Source of the DNA: an uncultured Clostridia bacterium
Lineage (GTDB): Bacteria; Bacillota; Clostridia; Oscillospirales; Oscillospiraceae
DNA: 18,468 nt
Assembly: GCA_946011705.1 (NCBI GenBank)
Contig: CAMGCA010000009.1
Coordinates: forward strand, 1 to 18,468
Direction: 5' to 3'
Shown: one piece after another, positions 1-6,944 of the stretch
How the letters are laid out: each line of letters begins with the position of its first letter
Numbering within the stretch: position 1 is the stretch's first letter
The notes under the pieces: model-generated
Told to the model about the DNA's origin: nothing
What the model saw: the letters and a program-made list of their open reading frames with translations, nothing else
Databases searched by the model: none
Position numbers and translations under genes: made by a program

Positions 1-1454
1 CCCCCGAGCGCGCCCTCGCACAGGAAGAGAATCCGGTCGGAGACATTCATGACCTCGTCCAGCTCCAACGATACCAACAGCACGGCCTTTCCGGCGTCCC
101 GCTGGGCGATGAGCTGCTTGTGGATATACTCGATGGCGCCCACGTCCAGACCACGGGTGGGCTGAACCGCCACCAGCAGGGGATCCTCCCGGTCCAGCTC
201 CCGACCGATGATGGCCTTCTGCTGGTTGCCGCCGGACATACTCCGGGTCACGGTAATGGGGCCCTGACCGCTGCGGACGTCATACTGGGCGATGATCTTG
301 TCGGCGTACTGCCGCACCGCGTCCCGGCGGATGAAGCCCATGTGCTGGAACCGGGGGTCCTGGAAGGATTGCAGCACCAGATTGTTTTCCAGGGTGTCGT
401 CCAGCACCAGGCCGTGCTTGTGGCGATCCTCCGGGATGTGGCTCATACCGGCCTCGCTGCGCTTTCGGACGGAGCTGTGGGAAATGTCGTGGCCGCAGAG
501 GGTAATGTGGCCGGTGGAGGCCTTTTCCAGGCCCGTCAGGCCGTAGACCAGCTCGGTCTGGCCGTTGCCGTCGATACCCGCGATGCACACAATCTCGCCG
601 GCGTGAATCTGGAAGGAGACGTGATTGACGGCGTTTTTCTTGCTGGTTTTGGAAGGCACCGTCAGATCCTTCACATCCAGAATCACCTCACCGGGGTGTG
701 CCTCGCCCTTCTGCACCTGAAGCTGGACGGGACGGCCCACCATCATGTTGCTCAGCTCCTGCTGATTGGTATCTTTGATATCCACGGTGCCCACATACTT
801 GCCCTTGCGCAGCACGGTGCAGCGGTCGGCCACCGCCATGATTTCGTTGAGCTTGTGGGTGATGAACAGAATGGACTTGCCCTCTTTGGCAAAGGAGCGC
901 ATAATCTCCATCAGCTCGTCAATTTCCTGAGGGGTCAGCACGGCGGTTGGCTCGTCAAAAATGAGGATTTCATTGTCCCGGTACAGCATTTTCAGGATTT
1001 CCACCCGCTGCTGCATCCCCACGGTGATATCCTCCACCTTGGCATCCAGGTCCACGGCCAGCTTGTACTTTTCGGACAGAGCCTGCACCTTCTGCCGGGC
1101 GGTTTTCCGCTGGAGAAAGCCCAGCTTGGTATCCTCCGCACCCAGAATGATGTTGTCCAGTACGCTGAACACATCCACCAGCTTAAAGTGCTGGTGCACC
1201 ATGCCGATGTGGAGGGCTGTGGCATCGTTGGGGTTGTGGATTTGCACGACTTCACCGTTTTTCTTGATGACGCCCGCCTCCGGCTGATAAAGTCCGAACA
1301 GAACGCTCATCAGCGTGGATTTGCCCGCGCCGTTTTCTCCCAGCAGGGCGTGGATCTCGCCCCGGCGAAGCTGGAGCGTGATGTTGTCATTGGCCACAAT
1401 GCCGGGGAATTCTTTTCTGATGTTGAGCATTTCAATAATGTAATCGGATTGCAT
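1..1454 (-). CDS. Nucleoside/simple-sugar ABC transporter ATP-binding protein (partial)
   Basis: Cytoplasmic ATPase that would power uptake of nucleosides or simple sugars in a BmpA/NupOPQ-type importer. The visible 484 residues hold two ABC modules. Module 1 has Walker A GENGAGKS near residues 39-46, signature VGMQQRVEI and Walker B ILIFDEPTA. Module 2 has a degenerate P-loop (GIDGNGQTEL) but an intact MSGGNQQK signature, the usual asymmetry of this RbsA/YufO-like family. The ATG at 1452-1454 follows GGAGG about 11 bases upstream and a consensus promoter. The 3' end runs off the left edge, so the last part of module 2 is missing. Family is confident; substrate is inference, as permease and lipoprotein genes are not in view. 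Confidence 0.9.
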   Translation of the reverse strand, partial: MQSDYIIEMLNIRKEFPGIVANDNITLQLRRGEIHALLGENGAGKSTLMSVLFGLYQPEAGVIKKNGEVVQIHNPNDATALHIGMVHQHFKLVDVFSVLDNIILGAEDTKLGFLQRKTARQKVQALSEKYKLAVDLDAKVEDITVGMQQRVEILKMLYRDNEILIFDEPTAVLTPQEIDELMEIMRSFAKEGKSILFITHKLNEIMAVADRCTVLRKGKYVGTVDIKDTNQQELSNMMVGRPVQLQVQKGEAHPGEVILDVKDLTVPSKTSKKNAVNHVSFQIHAGEIVCIAGIDGNGQTELVYGLTGLEKASTGHITLCGHDISHSSVRKRSEAGMSHIPEDRHKHGLVLDDTLENNLVLQSFQDPRFQHMGFIRRDAVRQYADKIIAQYDVRSGQGPITVTRSMSGGNQQKAIIGRELDREDPLLVAVQPTRGLDVGAIEYIHKQLIAQRDAGKAVLLVSLELDEVMNVSDRILFLCEGALG

Positions 1455-1493
1455 TTTTGAAGCGCCCTCCTTTCCCGGATAAATAACGAGAAC

Positions 1494-1522
1494 ATTATAT
1501 ACTGAAAGAAAGCAAAAAGCAA
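1494..1522 (-). promoter_or_regulatory. Sigma-A promoter for the ABC transporter ATPase
   Basis: On the minus strand TTGCTT (1517-1522) and a perfect TATAAT (1494-1499) are 17 bases apart, about 40 bases before the ATG at 1454. Confidence 0.7.
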
Positions 1523-1669
1523 GAAGTGCTTTGGCTAAATCGCACAGGGAACGGAGGAACACCGCAGTCGTATTTCAAAACAGCCGCCGAAGGCAATATC
1601 CAAATCAACCGCGGCAGGATGACGGGGCTTTTGCCAAATTTCATCGCGAATTTTTAGTCACTTCGCACA

Positions 1670-1698
1670 TAGACAAAATCCCAGCGCTGTGGTATGCT
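1670..1698 (+). promoter_or_regulatory. Probable promoter of the ECF S-component-like gene
   Basis: TAGACA (1670-1675) and TATGCT (1693-1698) are separated by 17 bases. A start near 1705 would give a leader of about 165 nt before the ATG at 1870. The stretch 1523-1669 shows no gene. Confidence 0.5.
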
Positions 1699-1704
1699 TT
1701 TCTC

Positions 1705-1822
1705 ATGATCCTGACATTAAGGGAAGACCCCTGCGTGAAAGGTGTGCATAGGTTTTCTTCAGCCACGGCTTTTTCGTGGCTGCGTTGGCTGTTGCCGCAC
1801 CGTCAGGGTCGCGGCATTTTTT
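1705..1822 (+). promoter_or_regulatory. Structured leader with terminator (possible attenuator or riboswitch)
   Basis: The leader contains a hairpin CAGCCACG/CGTGGCTG (1760-1782) and then a terminator-like stem TGCCGC/GCGGCA followed by six T (1793-1822), all before the gene at 1870. GACCCCTG near 1725 can pair, with one bulge, with CAGGGTC in the terminator loop, so alternative folds are possible. I could not match it to TPP, preQ1, cobalamin, FMN, THF or fluoride riboswitches. Regulation by attenuation is inference. Confidence 0.4.
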
Positions 1823-1869
1823 ATTTCCTCCGGCACCGCCGGAACGAATCAAAGAAAAGAGGAATCCTT

Positions 1870-2412
1870 ATGAGTAAAAACGTTCGCTGGATCACCGAAA
1901 CCGCCGTTATGTTGGCGCTGCTGATCGCTCTGCAGGCTCTGACCAAACCCCTGGGCCAGCTGGTCACCGGCTCCTGCGTCAATGCCGTCCTGGCTGTCAG
2001 CGTGCTGCTGGCAGGTCTTGGCAGCGGCATCACCATTGCTGTCATCTCTCCTGTGTTGGCCTTCCTGCTGGGTATCGCCCCTCAGCTGGTCACCGTCCCC
2101 GCCATTATGGTGGGCAACACCGTGTTCGTGGTGCTGCTGCACTTCATCGCCGGGAACAGCAACGGCATCGGGCAGCGCGTCGCCGCCTGGCTGGTGGCCG
2201 CTGTGGCCAAGTTCGCCACGCTGTACCTTCTGGTGGTAAAAATCATCTGCGGTCTGGCCGCCGCGCCGCTTCTGGCCAACGGCATGCTAAAAGAGAAGAT
2301 GCTGAAAGCTCTGCCCACCATGTTCGCATGGCCCCAGCTGATCACCGCTCTCATCGGCGGCGGCATCGCCCTGCTGATTGTCCCCATCCTGCGCAAGGCA
2401 CTGCACAAGTAA
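1870..2412 (+). CDS. ECF transporter S component-like membrane protein
   Basis: A 180-residue, very hydrophobic protein with about five to six predicted membrane segments and a short basic C-terminus (ILRKALHK). Size, the N-terminal MSKNVRWITETAVMLALLIA run and the overall layout resemble substrate-binding S components of energy-coupling-factor vitamin or metal importers, which sit in the inner membrane and share an EcfAAT module encoded elsewhere. The ATG at 1870 is chosen because AGAGG lies just upstream and the signature N-terminus begins there; the frame is open upstream but lies in the leader. The structured leader suggests control by a small molecule. The substrate cannot be read from the sequence, and another small membrane protein family is possible. 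Confidence 0.6.
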   Translation: MSKNVRWITETAVMLALLIALQALTKPLGQLVTGSCVNAVLAVSVLLAGLGSGITIAVISPVLAFLLGIAPQLVTVPAIMVGNTVFVVLLHFIAGNSNGIGQRVAAWLVAAVAKFATLYLLVVKIICGLAAAPLLANGMLKEKMLKALPTMFAWPQLITALIGGGIALLIVPILRKALHK

Positions 2413-2453
2413 ATCAAAACGCCCGGGTTTTGGTGGGGCTTCGTAAGACAGTT

Positions 2454-2489
2454 AAACCGGCCTATGGTTACGATCATAGGTCGGTTTTT
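2454..2489 (+). terminator. Rho-independent terminator after the ECF S-like gene
   Basis: An imperfect stem AACCGGCCTATG / CATAGGTCGGTT closes on a short loop and runs into a T tract, 40 bases after the stop codon. Confidence 0.75.
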
Positions 2490-2504
2490 ATGTTATGCAC
2501 TGGC

Positions 2505-2566
2505 GCGACAGCACCCAAGGCTCCCTTGTGTAAAGGGAGCTGTCAGCGAAGCTGACTGAGGGATTG
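2505..2566 (+). repeat. Left arm of inverted repeat (two hairpins)
   Basis: Contains hairpin GCTCCCTT/AAAGGGAGC and hairpin TCAGC-GAA-GCTGA. It overlaps the last codons and TGA stop of the minus-strand DUF559 gene, encoding its C-terminal QSLSQLR. Confidence 0.8.
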
Positions 2567-2911
2567 CTTTACCGCAGCATCGATATACTCACAAACTCCA
2601 CGGAAATTTCTGCCGACTTCGTTGTTAGGGATACGAATGACTCTCAGACCATACCCCTCCAGAAAAGCGGTGCGGTCTGCATCTTTCTTGATGTTCCTAT
2701 CCTCATAGTGTTGAGAACCGTCCAACTCAATGACAAGTTTTGCTTCTGCGCTATAGAAATCAGCGATATATTTTCCCAACACCTTTTGCCTGGAAAAACG
2801 GACAGGGTAGGAACGCAAAAAATCATACCATAGGTGCCGTTCTTCCTTGGTCATTTCTTTTCGCAGCTGTTTTGCCAAAGGAACCAACTGCTTATTATAC
2901 TTTGGCTGCAT
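2543..2911 (-). CDS. DUF559 endonuclease-domain protein
   Basis: A 122-residue protein of the DUF559 family, whose fold is related to Vsr/PD-(D/E)XK nucleases. Visible family marks are MTKEERHLWYDFLR, RQKVLGKYIADFY and AKLVIELDGSQH, holding the expected acidic metal-binding residues (D of ADFY, E and D of IELDG), then a basic helix and LRVIRIPNNEV. The start is set at the ATG at 2909-2911 because GGAGGG lies 7 bases upstream; that ribosome binding site is the inner end of the right repeat arm. The stop codon lies in the left arm. A nuclease role is known only as a family prediction; a role in moving or maintaining the flanking repeats, as RAYT transposases do for REP repeats, is my inference. 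Confidence 0.85.
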   Translation of the reverse strand: MQPKYNKQLVPLAKQLRKEMTKEERHLWYDFLRSYPVRFSRQKVLGKYIADFYSAEAKLVIELDGSQHYEDRNIKKDADRTAFLEGYGLRVIRIPNNEVGRNFRGVCEYIDAAVKQSLSQLR

Positions 2912-2913
2912 GA

Positions 2914-2980
2914 CAATCCCTCCGTCACGGCTTACGCCGTGCCACCTCCCTTTACACAAGGGAGGCTTTGGTGCTATCGC
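2914..2980 (-). repeat. Right arm of inverted repeat (two hairpins)
   Basis: Inverted partner of the arm at 2505-2566. It carries hairpin CCTCCCTT/AAAGGGAGG and hairpin CACGGC-GTAA-GCCGTG. Its inner GGAGGG acts as the ribosome binding site for the DUF559 gene. Confidence 0.8.
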
Positions 2981-3023
2981 ACAGTACACCGAAAGGTGTA
3001 TGGAAGTGCGCCTTCAGCTGTTC

Positions 3024-3252
3024 GACAAACTGGAATTTGGCGGGGATGCCCCCGCGGGCAATGCGAGCCTTCGCCCGTGTGGTAGTCTTCCCATCCTTTG
3101 GGCACGCCCGGTTCGTTTTTGCGGTGGTGGTCTATTCTATATAACCTACGCAGTTCCGGTCGAGGGGCCCAAAGGATGTTAGATAACCGCCAATGTCCGT
3201 GACGCATTGTCAGCGGCGACTCGCCGCCAAATTCCGATTTATCGATTTGTTC
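3024..3252 (-). ncRNA. Rod-shaped structured RNA, 6S-RNA-like candidate
   Basis: Three nested long-range stems lie one inside another: CCGCCAAATTCC (3224-3235) with GGAATTTGGCGG (3032-3043), CGCATTG (3203-3209) with CAATGCG (3059-3065), and GCCCAAAGGATG (3167-3178) with CATCCTTTGGGC (3092-3103). They are separated by a roughly 25+25-nt internal bubble and capped by an irregular terminal domain. This long hairpin with a central bubble is the architecture of 6S RNA, the RNA that binds housekeeping RNA polymerase. A minus-strand promoter at 3259-3287 fits transcription leftward, about 230 nt. No protein-coding signal was seen. The 6S identity rests on architecture only; another long-hairpin RNA class is possible. 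The 3' end is uncertain. Confidence 0.45.
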
Positions 3253-3258
3253 GGTTCC

Positions 3259-3287
3259 ATATTATCACATAATGGGACAAAATACAA
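3259..3287 (-). promoter_or_regulatory. Promoter of the structured RNA
   Basis: On the minus strand TTGTAT (3282-3287), 17 bases, then TAATAT (3259-3264); expected start near 3252, just before the rod-shaped RNA. Confidence 0.6.
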
Positions 3288-3288
3288 G

Positions 3289-3322
3289 AATAGCCACAGC
3301 AGCGCAAACTACTGTGGCTATT
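3289..3322 (-). terminator. Terminator after the DUF218 gene
   Basis: A perfect 11-bp stem AATAGCCACAG/CTGTGGCTATT (3289-3299 with 3312-3322), followed on the minus strand by a T-rich stretch. It ends the 6823-to-3367 gene set and precedes the promoter of the structured RNA. Confidence 0.65.
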
Positions 3323-3366
3323 AACTGTTTTATGAACTCCCTACCTTGCCCGGGCGTTTTGTGCTG

Positions 3367-4137
3367 TCATTCATATTGTCCGCCCAGCAGCCAGTAGTGC
3401 CAGACCCCCGCCACCTCCCGCATGAAGTGGTTGATTTTCTGGGTAACCCGGCTGGTTTGCGCCGGAACCCCCACAAATCCCACGCCGCAGGCCTTGGTAA
3501 ACAGGCTGGCCCGGTACAGGTGATACTCACTGGAAAGCACGCCGATTTTTTCCGGCCGCTTTCCGGTTTTTTCTTCAATCAGGTCAAGGGAAAAATGGAG
3601 GTTTTCCCAGGTGGAGGTGGCCCGGTCCTCGATCCAGATACGCTCCGGGTCAATGCCCAGCTTCACCAGCTCCTCATACATGGCGTAGGCTTCGGCGGTG
3701 GGTTCATCGTCCCCCTGTCCGCCGGAGACAATGGCGATGACATCCGGGTGGGCCGCCAGATAGTCGCAGGCCCCGTAAATTCGATCCCACAGGGATGCCG
3801 AAGGGCCGGTGACCCGGACCTTGGCCCCCAGCACCACCAGATAATCGATAGCCTGGTCGGGACTGCCGAAGCTGGCCCGGATGATAATGCCCTCGGTGAC
3901 AGTGACCACCGCGATGCCAATGGCCAGACACAGGGTAAATACCCGGCGGAGGATTGGGATTACCGCCGGGAAATGGGGCAGCAGGATTCCGGTGACCTCA
4001 TAAAAGGCGATAATTCCCGCAAGACAGCAGCAGACCAAAGCTGAAAAGCTGTAGCCCCACAGAACGAAGCGCAGATAAAATGCTGCCGCGCCCAGCGCGG
4101 CGATGATCATCCACGGCAAAAGGTGAACGTTCTTCAT
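3367..4137 (-). CDS. DUF218 (YdcF/SanA/ElyC-like) membrane protein
   Basis: A 256-residue protein with about three hydrophobic segments in residues 8-85, then a DUF218 domain. Domain marks are YLVVLGAKVRVTGPS near residues 99-113, a helix with LWDRI, IVSGGQG near 137-142, the acidic TAEAYAMYEEL region, and TSTWENLHFS near 175-183. Family members are linked to envelope, vancomycin-sensitivity and carrier-lipid phenotypes; the reaction is not settled. Start at the ATG 4135-4137 places the first membrane helix at the N-terminus; its ribosome site (AAGGAAG, about 15 bases away) is weak, so translation may be coupled to the gene ending at 4167, 29 bases upstream. It is the last gene of the set and is followed by a terminator. 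Confidence 0.85.
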   Translation of the reverse strand: MKNVHLLPWMIIAALGAAAFYLRFVLWGYSFSALVCCCLAGIIAFYEVTGILLPHFPAVIPILRRVFTLCLAIGIAVVTVTEGIIIRASFGSPDQAIDYLVVLGAKVRVTGPSASLWDRIYGACDYLAAHPDVIAIVSGGQGDDEPTAEAYAMYEELVKLGIDPERIWIEDRATSTWENLHFSLDLIEEKTGKRPEKIGVLSSEYHLYRASLFTKACGVGFVGVPAQTSRVTQKINHFMREVAGVWHYWLLGGQYE

Positions 4138-4166
4138 TTTGGTTTTCAAATACTTCCTTTCGCAAT

Positions 4167-4391
4167 TCAGATCGGGGTAAAAACAAATTTCTGCATCAGG
4201 CCGTCCACCACCGCGTGGACGGTCAGTGCGCCGTTTGCGCCCTCTTCCACGGACAGCTCCACTTCCTTGCCCTTGAGCTTCCCCCGCAGGTATTCCACCG
4301 GATCGTCGCACTCCACTTCCTCGAAGAAAATGTCCCGCATCTGGTTGTTCCGGCATAGATTCTTGATTTCATGTACCAGTTCGTATTCCAT
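4167..4391 (-). CDS. Conserved-looking small acidic protein, function unknown
   Basis: A soluble 74-residue protein starting MEYELVHEIKNLC and ending LMQKFVFTPI, rich in Glu and Asp, with no signal peptide or membrane segment. A predicted N-terminal helix is followed by a segment (VELSVEEGANGALTVHAVVD) that looks like beta strands. GAAGGAA lies a few bases before the ATG. It starts 16 bases after the large membrane protein gene and ends 29 bases before the DUF218 gene, so co-transcription is likely. Codon use matches its neighbours and supports a real gene. I do not recognise a domain family and assign no function. Confidence 0.75.
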   Translation of the reverse strand: MEYELVHEIKNLCRNNQMRDIFFEEVECDDPVEYLRGKLKGKEVELSVEEGANGALTVHAVVDGLMQKFVFTPI

Positions 4392-4407
4392 TTCCGTTCC
4401 TTCTTTC

Positions 4408-6123
4408 TTACTTAATGCACTGAATCACGGTTCTTCCCGCCTGCTCCGGATAGTTTTCCAGAACCCATTGCTCCAGAATCGGGTTCTCCGTATCCAGCAG
4501 GAAGACATAGTCGTAATCCTTCTCAATGTCCATCTGCTCCGGGGCGGTGATGGCCACCTGCTGCACCCGGGAGGTATTCATGCAGTAGCGCAGAGCAAAC
4601 ATGGCGTAGCCCCCCGCCACCGGGTCGCAAATCAGGTAGGAATAGCCCTTTTCCACACCGTATTCCGCCACCATTTCCTCCATCCGTTCCCGCAGAGCCG
4701 TATCTCCCTGCGGCGGGGCAGCAATGGTGGCAAGTACGCCGCAGCTGCCCACCCAGGTCGTCAGCGCCAGCGCCGTCACCAGTCCGCCCGCCAGCCAGCG
4801 CTTCGAGCACCCCTCCGGCAGGCAGCTCAGGCAGAAGGCCGTCAGAAGATAATACAGCAGAATATCCATGGTTCTGCAATAACGCTCAATGCTCAATAGC
4901 TCCAGCGCTTCCTGAACGCTCATGGAAAACAGGTACATCCCCGCCAGAGACACCGTCCACGCGGCATACAGCCCAACGCAGACCGCCGCCAAAATTCCCC
5001 AGCGTTTTCCATTGCCCGTCAGACAGGCGCAGCCCAGCCCGGCGGCAAGCCACGCGGCGAGATATCCCAGGGGCTTCCGGCTCAGAACATAGGACACGAC
5101 GCCCCGCAGAATCCGGGCCATTTCCTCCGGTGTCCGTTCACCAAGCCGCATTTGGAAGTATTCCATGGAAACGGCGTGCTGACTCATCCGGGAATTGACA
5201 AACACATAGTCACAGTGATGCTTCCACAGGGAGGATACCGCCAGCAGAACCAGCGCCACCGCCAGCACCGGCTTCAGGCTCTTTCCCTGTTTCCGCAGCA
5301 GATGCCACATGAGAAGCAGACCCACCGCGCAGAAAAACAGGCCGGAATTCTTCACATTCAGTGTAAGCACCAGCATGGGCAGACTATAGCGGTATATGGC
5401 GCTGCCCGTTTCCCCGGAGCCAAGCGCCACAGACGCCAGCATGGCGCCGGCGGTCAGCGGCAGCAGGGTATCCACCAGCAGCTCCGTGATGGGAATGTCG
5501 TAGCACAGGAGAAAGTTTCCCATGACCGCCACGAGGGTCGCTGCGGCAAAGCCCCTGCCCCGGGAAAACAGCGGCAAAAGCATACTGAGCATCATGTAGG
5601 CCTGGCCCAGCATGAAGGCCCATTCCCCATCACTGACATGGCGGCAGAAATAGTAAATTCCCGCGGCGCTTCCCAGCGGGTAGCTGGTAAAGGTCACCGC
5701 CTCCTGGGCGAAGGTGGGAAATCGGTCATACAGGAGCAGATTCTTTACCACCACCGCCCAGTGTGTGAAGTTGTCGATGCCGGCCAGGGTTTTACCCCGC
5801 AGAGCCGTGAGAGACACCAGCATTCCCAGCAGGAACACCCCGTAGCCCCAGCTGCAATAGGGACGCAACAACTTCCAGAATCTGCCCTTCTCCCGGTATA
5901 GCTGCCACAGCAGCAAAATAAGCCCGCCGCAGTACATCAGCTCCGCCGCTTCCCCCAGATAGTTCAAAAGCCCCGCCGCGAACATCACGCAGAACAGCGC
6001 CCCGATGGTGACCGCCGGCAGGAGATACACGTTCATGTTCCATTTTCTGCGGGCAGCTTCCCAATATCCAAAATTGGACGCCATCAGCAGGCACAGCTTG
6101 ACCATCGTCCAAAGTATGTACAT
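4408..6123 (-). CDS. Large polytopic membrane protein, possible GT-C glycosyltransferase or polymerase
   Basis: A 571-residue protein with roughly 11-13 hydrophobic segments over residues 1-455 and a soluble C-terminal part of about 110 residues (from near QGDTALRERMEEMV). An acidic motif (GIDNFTHWAVVVKNLL) follows the fourth or so membrane helix. A conserved acidic residue in an outside loop plus many helices and a C-terminal soluble domain is the plan of GT-C glycosyltransferases and O-antigen-type enzymes, so a role in cell-surface polymer synthesis is plausible but not shown. The ATG at 6121-6123 is chosen for the GGGGGGAAG site directly upstream; it lies 13 bases after the stop of the HAD gene, indicating an operon. 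The exact family was not recognised. Confidence 0.75.
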   Translation of the reverse strand: MYILWTMVKLCLLMASNFGYWEAARRKWNMNVYLLPAVTIGALFCVMFAAGLLNYLGEAAELMYCGGLILLLWQLYREKGRFWKLLRPYCSWGYGVFLLGMLVSLTALRGKTLAGIDNFTHWAVVVKNLLLYDRFPTFAQEAVTFTSYPLGSAAGIYYFCRHVSDGEWAFMLGQAYMMLSMLLPLFSRGRGFAAATLVAVMGNFLLCYDIPITELLVDTLLPLTAGAMLASVALGSGETGSAIYRYSLPMLVLTLNVKNSGLFFCAVGLLLMWHLLRKQGKSLKPVLAVALVLLAVSSLWKHHCDYVFVNSRMSQHAVSMEYFQMRLGERTPEEMARILRGVVSYVLSRKPLGYLAAWLAAGLGCACLTGNGKRWGILAAVCVGLYAAWTVSLAGMYLFSMSVQEALELLSIERYCRTMDILLYYLLTAFCLSCLPEGCSKRWLAGGLVTALALTTWVGSCGVLATIAAPPQGDTALRERMEEMVAEYGVEKGYSYLICDPVAGGYAMFALRYCMNTSRVQQVAITAPEQMDIEKDYDYVFLLDTENPILEQWVLENYPEQAGRTVIQCIK

Positions 6124-6136
6124 TTTCTTCCCCCCG

Positions 6137-6823
6137 TCAGCCCAGGCTCTCCAGCAGCCCTTCCAGATCAGAAAGCCCCTCAATTTCATAGTCCGGACGG
6201 ATATCGCCGCAAGGCTTGTGGGCAGGGTTGACCCAGACAGTCTTCAGCCCCGCATTGATGCCGCCTTTGATATCCGAGGTCAGACTGTCGCCCACCATCA
6301 GGGCCTTTTCCTGTTCAAAGCCCGGAATCCGTTCAAAACAGCGGTCAAAGTAGGCCTTTTCTGGCTTATTATAGCCAATCTCCTGGGAGATGAACACCTG
6401 TTCAAAGTAAGGATACAATCCCGCGCTGGTCAGGCGGCTGTGCTGCACAGTGGCAGTGCCGTTACTTACCAGAAACAGGCGATAGTGCTCCTTCAGTCGC
6501 TTCACGGCCTCCTCCGCCCCGGGCAGGAAGTAGTGGCCCATGGACAGATTCCGCTCGTACCGCTTCATGCAGGCAGCGGCATCCACCTCCATGCCCAGTT
6601 CCTCAAACAGCTGATGGAACCGGCCCATCAGCACCTGATCCCGGGTCATAAGCCCCAGCTCCAGCTGCTCCCAGTGCCATTTGTTGATGTGATGATAACG
6701 GTCTAAGACCGCCTCGGAAGGTTCCACGCCAAAATCCCGGATAGTCTTGCTCAGAGCGATACGCTCGGCCTTGTGAAAGTCCAGAATGGTGTCGTCCAGA
6801 TCCAGCAGCAGAAATTCAATCAT
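6137..6823 (-). CDS. HAD-superfamily phosphatase, YjjG-type pyrimidine nucleotidase
   Basis: A soluble 228-residue phosphatase. HAD motif I is DLDDT with nucleophile Asp8 and acid/base Asp10; an alpha-helical cap follows (residues 15-90); motif II is LVSNGT; motif III lysine is in GYNKPEKAYF; motif IV is GDSLTSDIKGG. The HINKWHWEQLELGLMT cap stretch resembles YjjG/YfnB enzymes, which remove phosphate from non-canonical pyrimidine nucleoside monophosphates. The start ATG at 6821-6823 puts motif I at its usual place. It is the first gene of the leftward set, which has no obvious promoter other than inside the palindromic repeat region upstream. Subfamily assignment is from similarity of motifs; substrate is not proven. 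Confidence 0.88.
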   Translation of the reverse strand: MIEFLLLDLDDTILDFHKAERIALSKTIRDFGVEPSEAVLDRYHHINKWHWEQLELGLMTRDQVLMGRFHQLFEELGMEVDAAACMKRYERNLSMGHYFLPGAEEAVKRLKEHYRLFLVSNGTATVQHSRLTSAGLYPYFEQVFISQEIGYNKPEKAYFDRCFERIPGFEQEKALMVGDSLTSDIKGGINAGLKTVWVNPAHKPCGDIRPDYEIEGLSDLEGLLESLG

Positions 6824-6842
6824 GTTTCTCTCCGTCCTCTTC

Positions 6843-6941
6843 TGTCATTGCGAACCAGTGACCGATGTCACCTGTGGCAATCCGTAGCACTCTCAAGAGA
6901 AACGGATTCCCACGCCAGCGTGCGCGCTGGCTCGGAATGAC
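6843..6941. repeat. Palindromic repeat, copy 1 (TGTCATTGCGA...GGAATGAC)
   Basis: The ends TGTCATTGCGA and CTCGGAATGAC are near-inverted; ACGGATT near the right arm mirrors AATCCGT. The right arm holds hairpin GCCAGCG...CGCTGGC. A second copy lies at 14655-14720 with compensated stem changes. It fills the gap between rsmA and the HAD gene. Confidence 0.75.
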
Positions 6942-6944
6942 GAA

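Larger units (their letters stand above)
2505..2980. mobile_element. Small element: DUF559 gene between structured inverted repeats
   Basis: Left arm (2505-2566) and right arm (2914-2980, inverted) share GCGAYAGCACC at the outer end, CTCCCTTGTGTAAAGGGAG in the middle and GAGGGATTG at the inner end. Each arm folds into two hairpins. Between arms, stem bases differ in a compensated way: GCTCCC/GGGAGC on the left and CCTCCC/GGGAGG on the right. The second hairpin differs in sequence (CAGC/GCTG against CACGGC/GCCGTG) but keeps its fold. The only gene inside is the DUF559 gene. Mobility is inferred from this layout; no target-site duplication was established. Confidence 0.55.

Noticed and set aside
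120..1460. 446-codon plus-strand frame opposite the ABC ATPase
   Set aside because: The minus strand encodes two complete ABC signatures; the plus frame is a shadow.
2543..2989. Longer DUF559 start upstream of 2911
   Set aside because: The extra N-terminal residues are a translation of the repeat arm, and the ATG at 2911 has a good ribosome site.
2974..3207. 77-codon minus-strand frame over the structured RNA
   Set aside because: No ribosome site, composition unlike the neighbours, and the sequence is better explained by nested RNA stems.
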